DNA of 41,465 bases from Candidatus Neomarinimicrobiota bacterium (GCA_016784545.1 JADHUM010000035.1:1-41465); one strand, 5' to 3'; positions 8,939 to 18,173 are shown, counted from the stretch's first letter. Numbers and translations: made by a program. The notes: generated by a model from the sequence alone, not told the origin.

Positions 8939-9066
8939 GTTACCCCGTCCTTCAGGACAGGGGGCATCCACCCACAGCAAAAAGGATTTTAGTCCTAACG
9001 TTTTGGGCTAAAGCCCGGTCATTGAACTTGTGTACCACACCACCGGTTTGAAAGCCGGTGTATGTA
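8939..9066. repeat. Composite of three short palindromic repeats
   Basis: Three hairpins lie side by side: CCCCGTCCTTCAGGACAGGGG at 8943-8963 (one mismatch), GGGCTAAAGCCC at 9005-9016, and CACCGG-(8)-CCGGTG at 9041-9060. Each has the look of a dispersed repeat found between genes in many environmental genomes. The block sits just upstream of the operon beginning at 8899. Translating it yields the false N-terminal extension MLWVDAPCPEGRG of that gene. Confidence 0.7.
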
Positions 9067-9113
9067 GACGATGCATGATCACAATACTTCAGTTTAAGCC
9101 CCTCTCAATAATA

Positions 9114-9147
9114 GTTTCCCACCTGATGTTGCCACCAGGCGGGAAAC
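9114..9147 (-). terminator. Hairpin terminator after the haem-domain T9SS protein
   Basis: GTTTCCCACCTG (9114-9125) pairs with CAGGCGGGAAAC (9136-9147) with one mismatch. On the minus strand the stem is followed by TATTATTG. It lies 10 bases beyond the stop at 9157, the position expected for a terminator of that gene. Confidence 0.6.
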
Positions 9148-9156
9148 GCAGCTATC

Positions 9157-12027
9157 CTATTTCAGGTAGGTCATTTTTCCTGCCATCTGTTCTTTGCCTG
9201 CTACCATACGGTAGAAGTACAAACCTGATGATACGGGACGACCCTTTTGATTTAATCCATTCCAGACAACCTGATATTCACCAGCATTCAGCGATTGATC
9301 CACCAGGGTGGTCACGTGTTGTCCTCGTTGGTTGTAGATCACCAATTGAACTTGTTGTGCTTCAGGAATACGGAAAGCAATGTTGGTTGTTGGGTTGAAG
9401 GGGTTGGGATAATTGCCCAGAGCATAGCCTTCAGGAACAACCAGATTGTCAATGGCTGAGGCGGATAGAACCATATCTGACTGATACAAGGGTACCAGCT
9501 TATATGTTGTTGAATCAGCGTAGGAACCATAATGATGATAAACCCATCCTCGAACTTCATCATAAATTGATCCAGCAGGTGGTTGGATATATACTGCTGG
9601 TCCTGGATATCCCTGGGTCCAGTCCCTGAAGAATCGTGAGTCATCGTCAACGAGTACAGATCCACTACCGTCATCGATACTTAACATATCAAAAAGAGTG
9701 GGATCGTTCTCGATGATGGTGGCATTCTCAACCGTGACAATTACGTTGCCCCATTGTTCAGCAGTGGTAGGCCAGCGAAGATCACCTGTGGTAACAACTG
9801 GTTCTGGAGGGAGATCAAGACCTATATCGATTATATCAATTTCCTGAGTGATCCAGAGTTCCGTCATATTTGATACATTGGTACCCTCATGGGTATCGAA
9901 TTCAACAATTCTTCCCGACAATTCGATGAGATCACCCTCAAACAGCACAGGATATGCTGTCGAATCTGGATTGTAACTCAAGATTGAGGACCAGGGACCC
10001 CCATTTACATCCTGGAGAATGAACTTGATACCATTTCCGGCATATGTAATACCTGTAGGCATGCTTACAATTCCCCGAACGGTGACAATGGTAGTATCTG
10101 ACCATGCCTCATGGTAGTAGCTGGTATCAGCAAACCACACTGAATTATCAAGACTTGAATATTTTGGCATGAGGTCAGAATATCTAACCTGCTGAATAGC
10201 CTGAATTCGGGTAAAACCATCCGCTGTCTGAAGATCTATTGCCAGACGAGGTTGAATCTTGAAGTTGTCACCGGAGTAGTCCAGAACACCGACGATTGAT
10301 GATAGCCCCTCTCCATTCACAGCGGTGTAGAAGTAATCTGCGGCATTACCGATTCTTATCTCATTGGTACCATCACTCACGCTCCACTCACCAGAACCCA
10401 GATCAGGATTGGATACCATCACATCATTGATCTCAATCAGACAACCCTCATAGATTTCCAGATCGCCTCCAAGACTTATTGTCAAGGGTTCCACCATAAT
10501 ATCTGTATCCAGGAGCTCAAATTCTGTAATATCCTCTATGGCTGTCATCCCGGAAAGTTCAATGACAAATCCAGAAAGGCGAACCTGATCACCTTCCTCG
10601 AGGCCGCGACCTGGGTCAAGAATTTTGATCCCAGAAAGGGCGGCGTAGTCATCTTGGATATAATAGTATTGAAGCGCACCTTCGGCATGGAAAGCGTAGG
10701 GCTCTGCAGTAACGATACCTTGAATAGTCACAATTGCCCCTGGATTCACAGTCCCATCTTGAATAGAGGATATGCTGTTCAAAACACCACCATAGACAGT
10801 ATAGGAATATTCATTTGAGGCGCTCATCCCACCCAGATCATCGGTTGCCCAAATAGTATAACTCACAATGGCATTGGCCTCTTGTGCAGGAATGATTCCT
10901 GTAAATTCACTATTCTCACCAGCAGTCATGACGACCACCATTTCGACACCAGAATTCACCACATAGGATATAGAAGCCGATGCAACAGCTGAATTATCAA
11001 TAATAGTTGCTGTAACAGTCACGTCGTCTGTTGGCAGGGGACTAGCCGGGTCCTGAACTACATTGGAAATCTGCGGGGTTGGATCCCCTATTTGCTCAAG
11101 ATCAGAATAGTAGCGGGGGAAAACCTGAAAAACATCATTGTAGCGACCCACAATGGCAGTCAGATTGAAATTGCCCAGCATTGCAGGATGGTTAAGCAAG
11201 TCTGTGTCACTATCGATGCGCATGGTCATGGTTACGTCATTTTCATCTGATATGGTCATGTTTTGGGAGCTACTACCCGGGGTGGGCCAGGTACCACCAA
11301 TTATGGTCATATTTGCAAGATGTACAAATTCAGATTCATAATCTTCACCATTTGCCAGAATCTCAGGAACCGTAAGATTCTGAATAGCTGGTAAGGCATT
11401 TCCTGAACTTAAAATTTCGATATCCGTCGGAGAACTGGGGGTGACTTCTATGAGACCAGCATAAATATCAATGACACCAGTAACGATAACTTCGTCACCA
11501 ACTACAAAACCAGCGTCAAAACCACCGGCATAGATGACCATGCCGCCAGTATCATCCTGAATGGCTGCCTGGGTTGTGGTTCCAACAATCCCCCAGGTTG
11601 TGGCAGTAATAATACCCTGAATGGTAACTTGTGTGTCTTCGGCCATAACTCTGGCTTCAGCAATAGTAATGGGTGTTGTATCTGCCAGTTCTGTAATCCA
11701 GGTGCTAATGAGGGCAATCTGTTCTGCAGTAAGACTTCCTCCCTGAGGCATAACTCCGCCATTGACGCCCGTATTGGCTACTTTATTGTAAAGGACAGAT
11801 GTGCTTGGATCTCCACTGGCAACACGCATGACGCCAGGATAACCGTTGGCCTCAACATCTACCAGATTGGCAAAACTTTGTCCATCAGCCAGATTCAAGC
11901 CACCCTGAGTTCCATGGCATCCCATACAGTTTGCATTCCAGATAGGTTGAATTTCGGTCTCGTAATCCACAGCCAGGGCAGTGCCTACTGAGAATATGAG
12001 AATGGATAGTAGTAAAATTCGTTTCAT
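9157..12027 (-). CDS. Secreted T9SS cargo with N-terminal cytochrome c domain and OB-fold-like repeats
   Basis: This is a 956-residue exported protein. AAGGAG seven bases before the ATG and the signal MKRILLLSILIFSVGTALA fix the start. Residues 22-112 are a c-type cytochrome domain: CMGCH (C34, C37, H38) binds haem, and M93 in GGVMPQGG is a likely axial ligand. The arrangement is like the planctomycete-type domain that ends 'MPPGG..L..I..W'. Several OB-fold-like nucleic-acid/exonuclease-associated modules follow, each starting like TVQGIITA, TIQGIVTAEP or TVRGIVSMP, with an Ig-like segment at about 305-400. The last 85 residues (LGNYPNPFNPTTNIAF to KMTYLK) are a FlgD-type T9SS type A sorting domain. 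A haem protein displayed on or released from the cell surface is implied; the redox partner is unknown. Confidence 0.85.
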   Translation of the reverse strand: MKRILLLSILIFSVGTALAVDYETEIQPIWNANCMGCHGTQGGLNLADGQSFANLVDVEANGYPGVMRVASGDPSTSVLYNKVANTGVNGGVMPQGGSLTAEQIALISTWITELADTTPITIAEARVMAEDTQVTIQGIITATTWGIVGTTTQAAIQDDTGGMVIYAGGFDAGFVVGDEVIVTGVIDIYAGLIEVTPSSPTDIEILSSGNALPAIQNLTVPEILANGEDYESEFVHLANMTIIGGTWPTPGSSSQNMTISDENDVTMTMRIDSDTDLLNHPAMLGNFNLTAIVGRYNDVFQVFPRYYSDLEQIGDPTPQISNVVQDPASPLPTDDVTVTATIIDNSAVASASISYVVNSGVEMVVVMTAGENSEFTGIIPAQEANAIVSYTIWATDDLGGMSASNEYSYTVYGGVLNSISSIQDGTVNPGAIVTIQGIVTAEPYAFHAEGALQYYYIQDDYAALSGIKILDPGRGLEEGDQVRLSGFVIELSGMTAIEDITEFELLDTDIMVEPLTISLGGDLEIYEGCLIEINDVMVSNPDLGSGEWSVSDGTNEIRIGNAADYFYTAVNGEGLSSIVGVLDYSGDNFKIQPRLAIDLQTADGFTRIQAIQQVRYSDLMPKYSSLDNSVWFADTSYYHEAWSDTTIVTVRGIVSMPTGITYAGNGIKFILQDVNGGPWSSILSYNPDSTAYPVLFEGDLIELSGRIVEFDTHEGTNVSNMTELWITQEIDIIDIGLDLPPEPVVTTGDLRWPTTAEQWGNVIVTVENATIIENDPTLFDMLSIDDGSGSVLVDDDSRFFRDWTQGYPGPAVYIQPPAGSIYDEVRGWVYHHYGSYADSTTYKLVPLYQSDMVLSASAIDNLVVPEGYALGNYPNPFNPTTNIAFRIPEAQQVQLVIYNQRGQHVTTLVDQSLNAGEYQVVWNGLNQKGRPVSSGLYFYRMVAGKEQMAGKMTYLK

Positions 12028-12081
12028 GGATTTCTCCTTTTTTTGTTCAAGCCATTTTGTACGATAGCCGATTATTTATCT

Positions 12082-14262
12082 TTATTTAATAACCAATAAC
12101 TTTCCGGTCTGGATATGGCTATTGCTTAAGTTTTCTACGGTATAAACATACATTCCAGTAGAAATAGGTTCATCAAATTTGCTAATGAGATCCCAGGGGT
12201 GTTCGCCCCCTGAAAGAACGGTATTCCCTGAAGGCACTCTACGGATATCTCCCCCATTGTACTGCGCGCCCTCATGGTCAATTTCTTCCACGAGATCGCC
12301 ACTGAGTGTATAAATTCGAATCTTTGATCTCTCAGGGAGATTCCTGAACCAGACCAGACGATCCCTCTGTCCATCACCATCCCAGGTGGCTCGCACCCTG
12401 TAAGGATTTGGGTAGACTGATACTGGATACTTTGAGACATCAGAAGTTGGTGGTGTACCTGGTATAACACTTATACGATTTTCATTCTTAGAACTCTCTA
12501 GACTGGCCAACCCTGTATTTTCATCCCCACTGTCGAAAGCTGTTATGGAGTAGACTGTATTATTAGGCCACCCATTTTGAACACCCTGGTTCACCCACTT
12601 ATAGTGATAATAATGTCCCTTGATTTCAATGGAATCTTCCAGGCCCATGTCGTTGTAAATCTTAACCAGATCAAATCCGGAATCATATCCAAATTCATCA
12701 CCGATGAGATCAAACTCTGCCAAAAGAGAGTACTGGGCTGTATTCCCTCTGGTTTTAGTGCTACCATAAATCCTGTAACCAGCAAAGTCGAGTTTCCGTG
12801 AAACTGGATCTAAAGCTGATTCCGGAGCACTATCCCAATATAAAGTGACTTGTTGATCCTCAGCTACCACTGCCAGAGCCGGAGAGGGTGGGGGTTCAGG
12901 AACGATGTAGCGATCCAGTACACCGTTTCCATTCAAATCTTCACCAGGGTCCAGAATTGAATTACCGTTTACATCTTCACCATTAAAAGCCTTCTGAGCC
13001 CAATCTGCATTTTTGATGAGGTCCTGGCGTCTATCAAAATTATTACTGGAACCCTGATGCGACCAGGGAGCTCCGATGACTGCAAAGACCACATTGATTG
13101 ATTCACCCACAGGGAGCACAAAGCCATCATCTTCAGGTAAGGTCCCAAAGGGGCCCGCTGAAACCAGCATCATCCATGAATTGGGAAGATCCAACCAGGG
13201 TTGGTCCTCATTATTCTGGACAAAATCCTGGTCATAAAAGGGAGAGCTGGAAAGCTTTTCATAGCGTTCAACATCTGAGATGGGCATATTAAATTCTGGA
13301 ATATCCAGATTTTCAGGACTGTTCCAACGCCAGGGATTATAGTAGGTGTACCAGTCACCCTGACTATCAGCGTGGGAGGTGGATCTTTTGTTGGGACCAT
13401 GTAAGGCCATAATACCGAAATACGCGCGTGACCAGCCATCATCACCATCATAATCATATTGGTAGCCAATATTGCGGGGATATCCGTTGGCATTGTAAGA
13501 TCTTTCAAAACTGTTGATGTTGTCGTACCAGCTAAATCCACTGCCCGGTTCCCAGCGGCTTTTGTAATTCATGTTGTTGACTGATGCATCGGCCCAGATA
13601 CCAGCATAGACATCTTTAATATTCCAGCCAGTGCCCGAAGAATCGACAAGATCGCTTCTGTTGGTGATGGTGTAATCCAGAATCACGAATGATTCCATAA
13701 ATGAATGGCTCCAGGCATAGGACTCTAAATGGACCTCAATACCCAGAGGGACATGATTGATGATATCAGATCCAGTATCTTTAAAATCGGCCAATAAATC
13801 TTGATGGCTTACTGCTTCAAGGGAAAAATAACTGGCCAGCGGGGACGTGCCGGCAGAGGAAATGCTGGAACGGGTTTGAATGGTATCACCAGATGCAGAT
13901 GAAGTGGTAAACTCAAAACCTTCTTCACCATAGTCAAAGGCACCATCAACGATAGCAGTGGATACCCGGGCGAGTTGCTCCTCACCATTAACAATGGGAA
14001 TGCCGCCAATCCACAAACCACCATAACTCATGAGTTCAACCATCTCACGTTCAGTACCATATTGCTTATATCTGCAGGAGGCTTGTTCCGGGTTATTCCA
14101 GCCTTCACCAAGGATGCCAAAATTGGTTACCGTGAGACCCATTTCACCAACAATGGTGGTGTTGTCATAGTCGTCGATTGATGCTTTGCTTAATTGGGCG
14201 AAAACTGGATGTAGCTGTCCAGAAAGAATGAATATGAGGGCTGCAATTACGTTGAGACGCAT
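12082..14262 (-). CDS. Large secreted T9SS cargo protein, unknown function
   Basis: This is a 726-residue exported protein with a signal cleaved at PVFA|QLS (Gln23 at +1). I recognise no enzyme motif. The N-terminal 400 residues are rich in Trp, Tyr and Asp, as in the 'fibronectin-domain' secreted proteins of FCB bacteria. Near residue 440 there is a calcium-loop-like DVNGNSILDPGEDLNGNGV. A fibronectin-like domain follows (about 460-590), then a C-terminal sorting domain with VYPNPYRVRATWDG, FRNLPERSKIRIYTLSG and GMYVYTVENL. It lies 54 bases upstream of the haem-domain cargo in the same direction, so the two are probably co-expressed and both exported by T9SS. Confidence 0.75.
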   Translation of the reverse strand: MRLNVIAALIFILSGQLHPVFAQLSKASIDDYDNTTIVGEMGLTVTNFGILGEGWNNPEQASCRYKQYGTEREMVELMSYGGLWIGGIPIVNGEEQLARVSTAIVDGAFDYGEEGFEFTTSSASGDTIQTRSSISSAGTSPLASYFSLEAVSHQDLLADFKDTGSDIINHVPLGIEVHLESYAWSHSFMESFVILDYTITNRSDLVDSSGTGWNIKDVYAGIWADASVNNMNYKSRWEPGSGFSWYDNINSFERSYNANGYPRNIGYQYDYDGDDGWSRAYFGIMALHGPNKRSTSHADSQGDWYTYYNPWRWNSPENLDIPEFNMPISDVERYEKLSSSPFYDQDFVQNNEDQPWLDLPNSWMMLVSAGPFGTLPEDDGFVLPVGESINVVFAVIGAPWSHQGSSNNFDRRQDLIKNADWAQKAFNGEDVNGNSILDPGEDLNGNGVLDRYIVPEPPPSPALAVVAEDQQVTLYWDSAPESALDPVSRKLDFAGYRIYGSTKTRGNTAQYSLLAEFDLIGDEFGYDSGFDLVKIYNDMGLEDSIEIKGHYYHYKWVNQGVQNGWPNNTVYSITAFDSGDENTGLASLESSKNENRISVIPGTPPTSDVSKYPVSVYPNPYRVRATWDGDGQRDRLVWFRNLPERSKIRIYTLSGDLVEEIDHEGAQYNGGDIRRVPSGNTVLSGGEHPWDLISKFDEPISTGMYVYTVENLSNSHIQTGKLLVIK

Positions 14263-14296
14263 TTAACCAAGATAATTATCTGTCAGGCTTGTGGAA

Positions 14297-14326
14297 GGAA
14301 AAACACCCCTGAAGTTTAGGTGTGTT
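14297..14326 (-). terminator. Probable terminator of the secernin operon
   Basis: AACACCCC (14302-14309) pairs with GGTGTGTT (14319-14326), one mismatch. On the minus strand the hairpin is followed by TTTTTCC. It lies about 205 bases past the secernin stop, with dispersed repeats in between, and just ahead of the next gene's start at 14262. Confidence 0.5.
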
Positions 14327-14360
14327 AATTGTGTGATGATTTGTGAAGCATGTTCCTAAT

Positions 14361-14473
14361 TGTCATTGCGAGCCCAGCGGGCGCGGCAATCTCCAAGACC
14401 TTGATTGGCAGAGATATTTTTTTTCACATGAAGGAAGAGATCGCCGCGCTCCCTACGGTCACTCGCGAAGACT
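14361..14473. repeat. Dispersed inverted repeat, TGTCATTGCGAG family, copy 1
   Basis: The element opens TGTCATTGCGAGCCC, holds GCAATCTCC, then GAGATCGCCGCG, and closes with CTCGCGAAGAC. Related copies sit at 14494, 20149, 20269 and 40965. This is the widespread short intergenic repeat whose translation gives RHEAIS-like peptides. Confidence 0.75.
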
Positions 14474-14493
14474 AATCTAGGCGTGATCCTAAT

Positions 14494-14528
14494 TGTCAAA
14501 ACGAGCCCGAAGTGCAAGGCAATCTCCG
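14494..14528. repeat. Dispersed repeat, TGTCATTGCGAG family, partial copy 2
   Basis: Only the left half is present: TGTCAAAACGAGCCCGAAGT followed by GCAAGGCAATCTCCG. It ends just before the secernin stop codon. Confidence 0.6.
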
Positions 14529-14531
14529 ATT

Positions 14532-15854
14532 CTACTTTAAACTTAAATTCACCAGGTTGTTCTGTTTCTGCCAGAATCGTCGATAGGGGAAGTGAGGTTT
14601 AAGCTCCACACTTTCAGTTTCCAGCATGGCGATGAGTGCGTCAGTGATATCACGCTCCAGGCCAAAGGCTTCCGTTGTGAGCGCAGCCCGCTTGTCTGAA
14701 TCCAGGTCTTCAGCCTCTTTTAACCATCGATTTTCAAGCACCTCAAATTCCTGTCTTACCAGGGTATTTCGGTGCTTGAAGTCCAGCAATATCTGTCGGT
14801 GTAATTCCTCATGATGCCACCAGAAAATATCGGAATCAAATTTTTCAAGGTTTTCTCCGGCAAATGAAGTCGGAAGCGGATTATCGCCAAACCAGATGGG
14901 TTTGAATATGGAGGTACAGGGGCTTGATGTGGCTGTTGCCCAGTAAGTCTCTTTGTCCTGAGTTATATGAGCTACAAATGAGGCTGTGGTTTGAGACGAC
15001 TGCCTGGCAGGACTGGCTCCGGCATGGGCACAGACGTGGTTCATAAGGAAATGATTATCTGGGCGGTAGGATCCGTCTCCATGATCTCGAAGATGGGCAA
15101 AGGCATCAGTCAGGGAATAATTTTTTGTTCTCAACATCTCATGTGCCCTGGACTGACGGGTTGCACAGGCTGAGAATTTGGTATAGAAGGTATCAGAGTA
15201 GCAGCTGGCAAAATGGAAATCAGCTTTTTTCTTGATCCAACCTTTTTCCAGAGCTGTGTAGATCAAGTCTTCATGCATGAGATCAAAATCTTTTCCAATG
15301 GTGAGACCATTGGAAATAGCGTAATAGTCTTCCACCTTTTTGGCGGCCCAGAGATGTCCAGCGGTTTCTAATACCCAGGCTTCATTGGGATCAGCAATGA
15401 GAAAGCTGTTGTGATAGTAGAAGGACTTATTGTTATAGCCACAATTTCCCCCTTGCCCATATTTCTCTAAAAGTTCAGTGATGGTCTCCAAGGCACCCCG
15501 GGCGGAGCTGCGTCTCTCCAGGGCCAGACGCAAGAGGTCCATGCCTGTGAGTCCACCCTCTTTTTGGACGGGCATCCTGGTGAATACAGCCTCATTTCCA
15601 ATGACCACCCCTCGGTCATTGGCCCCAATTTCAGCACCCCACATCCAGAATGGACGACTGATGAGCACAGCGTGGGTTTCTTCAACTTCAGGGATACTCA
15701 TATGGGTACAATTCACCACATCACTGGGGTCATGGCGACATTCAGGATGATATTCCAGGAGTTGAACTTCGGCAGCTTCACGATCACTGTTTTTTCCAAA
15801 GATCATGCTTCCATCTCTGGTTACGGAGGGGAGGGCTACAAAAGTATCACACAT
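14532..15854 (-). CDS. Secernin / C69-family Ntn hydrolase (dipeptidase-like)
   Basis: This is a 440-residue cytoplasmic protein with no signal peptide. It starts MCDTFVALPSVTRDGSMIFG. Removing Met would expose Cys2 as the N-terminal nucleophile, the hallmark of the C69 dipeptidase/secernin branch of Ntn hydrolases. FGKNSDR and the later GNEAVFTR and ADPNEAWVLETAG match the family. AGGAG precedes the ATG by nine bases. The length is close to that of secernins. It is the third gene after a class III aminotransferase and a kinase-fold protein, 111 bases downstream of the latter with a dispersed repeat in the gap. It may hydrolyse an amide or peptide handled by these partners. The family call is strong; the substrate is unknown. 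Confidence 0.85.
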   Translation of the reverse strand: MCDTFVALPSVTRDGSMIFGKNSDREAAEVQLLEYHPECRHDPSDVVNCTHMSIPEVEETHAVLISRPFWMWGAEIGANDRGVVIGNEAVFTRMPVQKEGGLTGMDLLRLALERRSSARGALETITELLEKYGQGGNCGYNNKSFYYHNSFLIADPNEAWVLETAGHLWAAKKVEDYYAISNGLTIGKDFDLMHEDLIYTALEKGWIKKKADFHFASCYSDTFYTKFSACATRQSRAHEMLRTKNYSLTDAFAHLRDHGDGSYRPDNHFLMNHVCAHAGASPARQSSQTTASFVAHITQDKETYWATATSSPCTSIFKPIWFGDNPLPTSFAGENLEKFDSDIFWWHHEELHRQILLDFKHRNTLVRQEFEVLENRWLKEAEDLDSDKRAALTTEAFGLERDITDALIAMLETESVELKPHFPYRRFWQKQNNLVNLSLK

Positions 15855-15922
15855 ATCACTTATCTCCTGAAGGGGTTAAGACTGTTTCTGCCATCACATC
15901 ATCAAAGACTTACTTTTGCTTT

Positions 15923-15954
15923 CAATCTGTGCTCATCTGTGTAAATCCGTGGCT
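15923..15954. repeat. Dispersed repeat ATCTGTG..GTAAATCCGTGGCT
   Basis: The text CAATCTGTGCTCATCTGTGT continues into AAATCCGTGGCT. It matches a common intergenic repeat type of environmental bacterial genomes. It lies between the kinase-fold gene and the secernin gene. Confidence 0.55.
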
Positions 15955-15965
15955 CAAACTCATCC

Positions 15966-16877
15966 TCATCGATTGATCTTGCCAGGCAGGACAAATTCAT
16001 ATCTTTGTCCAAGGAGTTTGCTTTTAATGAAGCGGTCAATTCTTCTCAGACCAAGGAAGAGTCTCCAAATGAGCTTATCCTCCTTGTAGTAGGCTTCAAT
16101 CGTCTGTCTGTCTAAAGCCTCCATTTTATCTAGAGTTGCCATATTGATTGTCTTGATCCAGGTATCCACTATTTCAGGACGCTGTTCCTTAAACAAATTT
16201 GCAATCAAATCAGTATAGACCAGTTTCCGATCATAGTAGCGGGTCATGACATCCTCAAGAAATTGCCAGCGAATAAGCCAGCGCAAAAAAGAAGGCGCAC
16301 TTTGCAAGAGGAGTTCAGGATCAAGCGTCTCAGTTCCATGTTCCAACATGAGGGGCGTGCTTGTATCGATGTAGGCCATTTCTCCCGACTCGAGCAAGAC
16401 CCAGTTCGAGAGTTGACCATCAATAGCCAATCGAATTTTAGGGTCATTTTCTGAGTTATAGGCCCAAACTTTTTCAATTTCTTCAACAATTCCTTGAATC
16501 ATACCCTTTAGAAAATCAGCATCCTGGGTATGAATTAATTTGTGGCAAAACCGTGGGGGAGGAAGTTGCTTCTGGAGGATGTAGAGGACGGAAATCCCAC
16601 CATGCCCCTTTACGATTGTGGTAGAATCCTCAGGAATGATCAATCCAGCTTCTCGCAGCCGCTCGCAGTACTTTTTATAATCCAGGGCATATTTTTCAGC
16701 AGCGGAGAGACTTGCAAAAAGTGGCATCCGCTTGGCGGCAACTTCAGTATCGTTATTGACTTGTAGGACACAGGATATTTCGCCATAGCCCAATATTTTA
16801 CATGGGATTTTTGAAGATGTGGGGTCTCTGGGATTAAGACCATTCTCAAATTGTTGGAGTATTTCCTGGTCAAGCAT
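15966..16877 (-). CDS. Kinase-fold (APH/protein-kinase-like) protein coupled to an aminotransferase
   Basis: This 303-residue cytoplasmic protein resembles a divergent protein-kinase/aminoglycoside-phosphotransferase fold. A glycine-loop-like GYGEISCVLQV (30-40) is followed by VAAKRMP with K49. A catalytic-loop-like DGQLSNWVLL (D153, N158) is followed by AYIDTSTP (D171) in the place of the metal-binding DFD/DFG. From memory it may belong to the uncharacterised DUF6206 family, but I cannot check. Its ATG directly follows the TAA of the aminotransferase gene (TAAATG), so the two are translationally coupled. Kinases paired with class III aminotransferase-fold phospho-lyases are known (hydroxylysine kinase and phosphohydroxylysine phospho-lyase), which suggests small-molecule phosphorylation. 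Activity is inferred, not shown. Confidence 0.65.
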   Translation of the reverse strand: MLDQEILQQFENGLNPRDPTSSKIPCKILGYGEISCVLQVNNDTEVAAKRMPLFASLSAAEKYALDYKKYCERLREAGLIIPEDSTTIVKGHGGISVLYILQKQLPPPRFCHKLIHTQDADFLKGMIQGIVEEIEKVWAYNSENDPKIRLAIDGQLSNWVLLESGEMAYIDTSTPLMLEHGTETLDPELLLQSAPSFLRWLIRWQFLEDVMTRYYDRKLVYTDLIANLFKEQRPEIVDTWIKTINMATLDKMEALDRQTIEAYYKEDKLIWRLFLGLRRIDRFIKSKLLGQRYEFVLPGKINR

Positions 16878-18173
16878 TTAGTTATCCTTCCCGGAAAATA
16901 ACTTGAGAAAGCCACTACTCCTCTCCTTCGCCATAATGACGGTGCGAAGCTTTCGGGCAGCATTCATGGCTCTATCAAGTTTCTCCATAACCAGATCAAT
17001 CTCTTCATTGGTGATGGTGAGGGGGGGCAGGAATTGACTCACAGAGGTATCATTGTTGGCATAGATCATGAGGAGATCCTCATCGTAGGCTGTCTTGGTC
17101 AAGGCCGGACCGCCATATTCATCTCTCAACTCCAGACCAATCATGAGACCGGTTTGGCGAATCCCTGTAAAAAATTTGGGATAGTTCTTCTGAATTATAT
17201 CCAGACCCTCCCGGACTTTATGCCCTGCCTCCTGAACCCGCTCCAGAAAATGGGGGTCACTTGATATCTGAACCACCTTCTTAGCTACCCGACACCCCAA
17301 TTCAGAACCACCGTAGGTTGAAATATGAATAAAGGGGTCCCGCTTAAAGATTGCATCCAGGGGTTCTCGAATCACAGTGGCGCTGATGGGGTAAATGCCA
17401 CCTGAGAGCCCTTTACCAAGAATCACCATATCAGGTGTAATGCCTGCATGCTCAAAAGCCCACAACTTGCCTGTGCGTCCCAGCCCAGATTGAACTTCAT
17501 CCATGATCAGCAAGGTACCATTATGATCACATAACTCTCGGACCCTTTTGAGATAACCTGACACAGGCATGACCATTCCCAGTGTGGAGGGAACGGTTTC
17601 CAGAATAACTGCTGCAACATCTGGATCAAGAGCCTGCTCAAGTGCATTTGCATTGTTAAAGGGGATTTGAATCTTGTCAGATGTGTTGATACCAAAGGTA
17701 TCTCGATACTGTGCATCGCCAACTGTAAGCGCCAGACCGGTATGTCCGTGGAACCCGCCAGTGGCGGAAATTATTTTTGAGCGACCCGTATGTCCGCAGG
17801 CCAGTTTTAAGGCTAGATCAACTGCTTCACCACCACCCACACCAAAGATACAAATATTTAAATCACCTGGCATGGTATCGGTGATTTGTTGAGCGAGAGC
17901 AGTCCGCTCCTGACTCATAAAATGGTGATTGCCCATATCCAATTCATCCAGAGCAGACTTCAGGGTGTCAATAATTTCCTGGTTTCGATGCCCCAGGTTG
18001 AATACACCTCCATTGGAATGACAATTGAAGAGCCGTTTATCTCCATCCATATCATGAATCCAGGCGCCTTCTCGGTGACCCATGACAAAGTCCATTCCAT
18101 ATTTTTTGAAGAAGGCAGCTTTGCCTGCAGAGACATGCTTTTCAAAACTTTTAATGACGCTTTGTTTATCCAT
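16878..18173 (-). CDS. Class III PLP-dependent aminotransferase (or phospho-lyase)
   Basis: This is a 431-residue fold-type I PLP enzyme. The cofactor lysine is K254 in VILGKGLSGGIYP, and D225 in LLIMDEVQSGLGRTG contacts the pyridine nitrogen. GVGGGEAVDLALKLA (111-125) is the phosphate-binding region, and ATGGFHGHT carries the ring-stacking aromatic. The length and motifs match the ornithine/acetylornithine/GABA aminotransferase group, but members also include ethanolamine-phosphate and phosphohydroxylysine lyases. GAGG precedes the ATG by nine bases. It heads the three-gene unit with the kinase-fold protein and secernin. Its real substrate cannot be fixed; the coupled kinase makes a phospho-amino compound worth considering. 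Confidence 0.85.
   Translation of the reverse strand: MDKQSVIKSFEKHVSAGKAAFFKKYGMDFVMGHREGAWIHDMDGDKRLFNCHSNGGVFNLGHRNQEIIDTLKSALDELDMGNHHFMSQERTALAQQITDTMPGDLNICIFGVGGGEAVDLALKLACGHTGRSKIISATGGFHGHTGLALTVGDAQYRDTFGINTSDKIQIPFNNANALEQALDPDVAAVILETVPSTLGMVMPVSGYLKRVRELCDHNGTLLIMDEVQSGLGRTGKLWAFEHAGITPDMVILGKGLSGGIYPISATVIREPLDAIFKRDPFIHISTYGGSELGCRVAKKVVQISSDPHFLERVQEAGHKVREGLDIIQKNYPKFFTGIRQTGLMIGLELRDEYGGPALTKTAYDEDLLMIYANNDTSVSQFLPPLTITNEEIDLVMEKLDRAMNAARKLRTVIMAKERSSGFLKLFSGKDN

Noticed and set aside
8900-8980. N-terminal extension of the Ig-domain lipoprotein
   Set aside because: It reads the palindromic repeat CCCCGTCCTTCAGGACAGGGG; the ATG at 8899 has a ribosome site and a lipobox signal.
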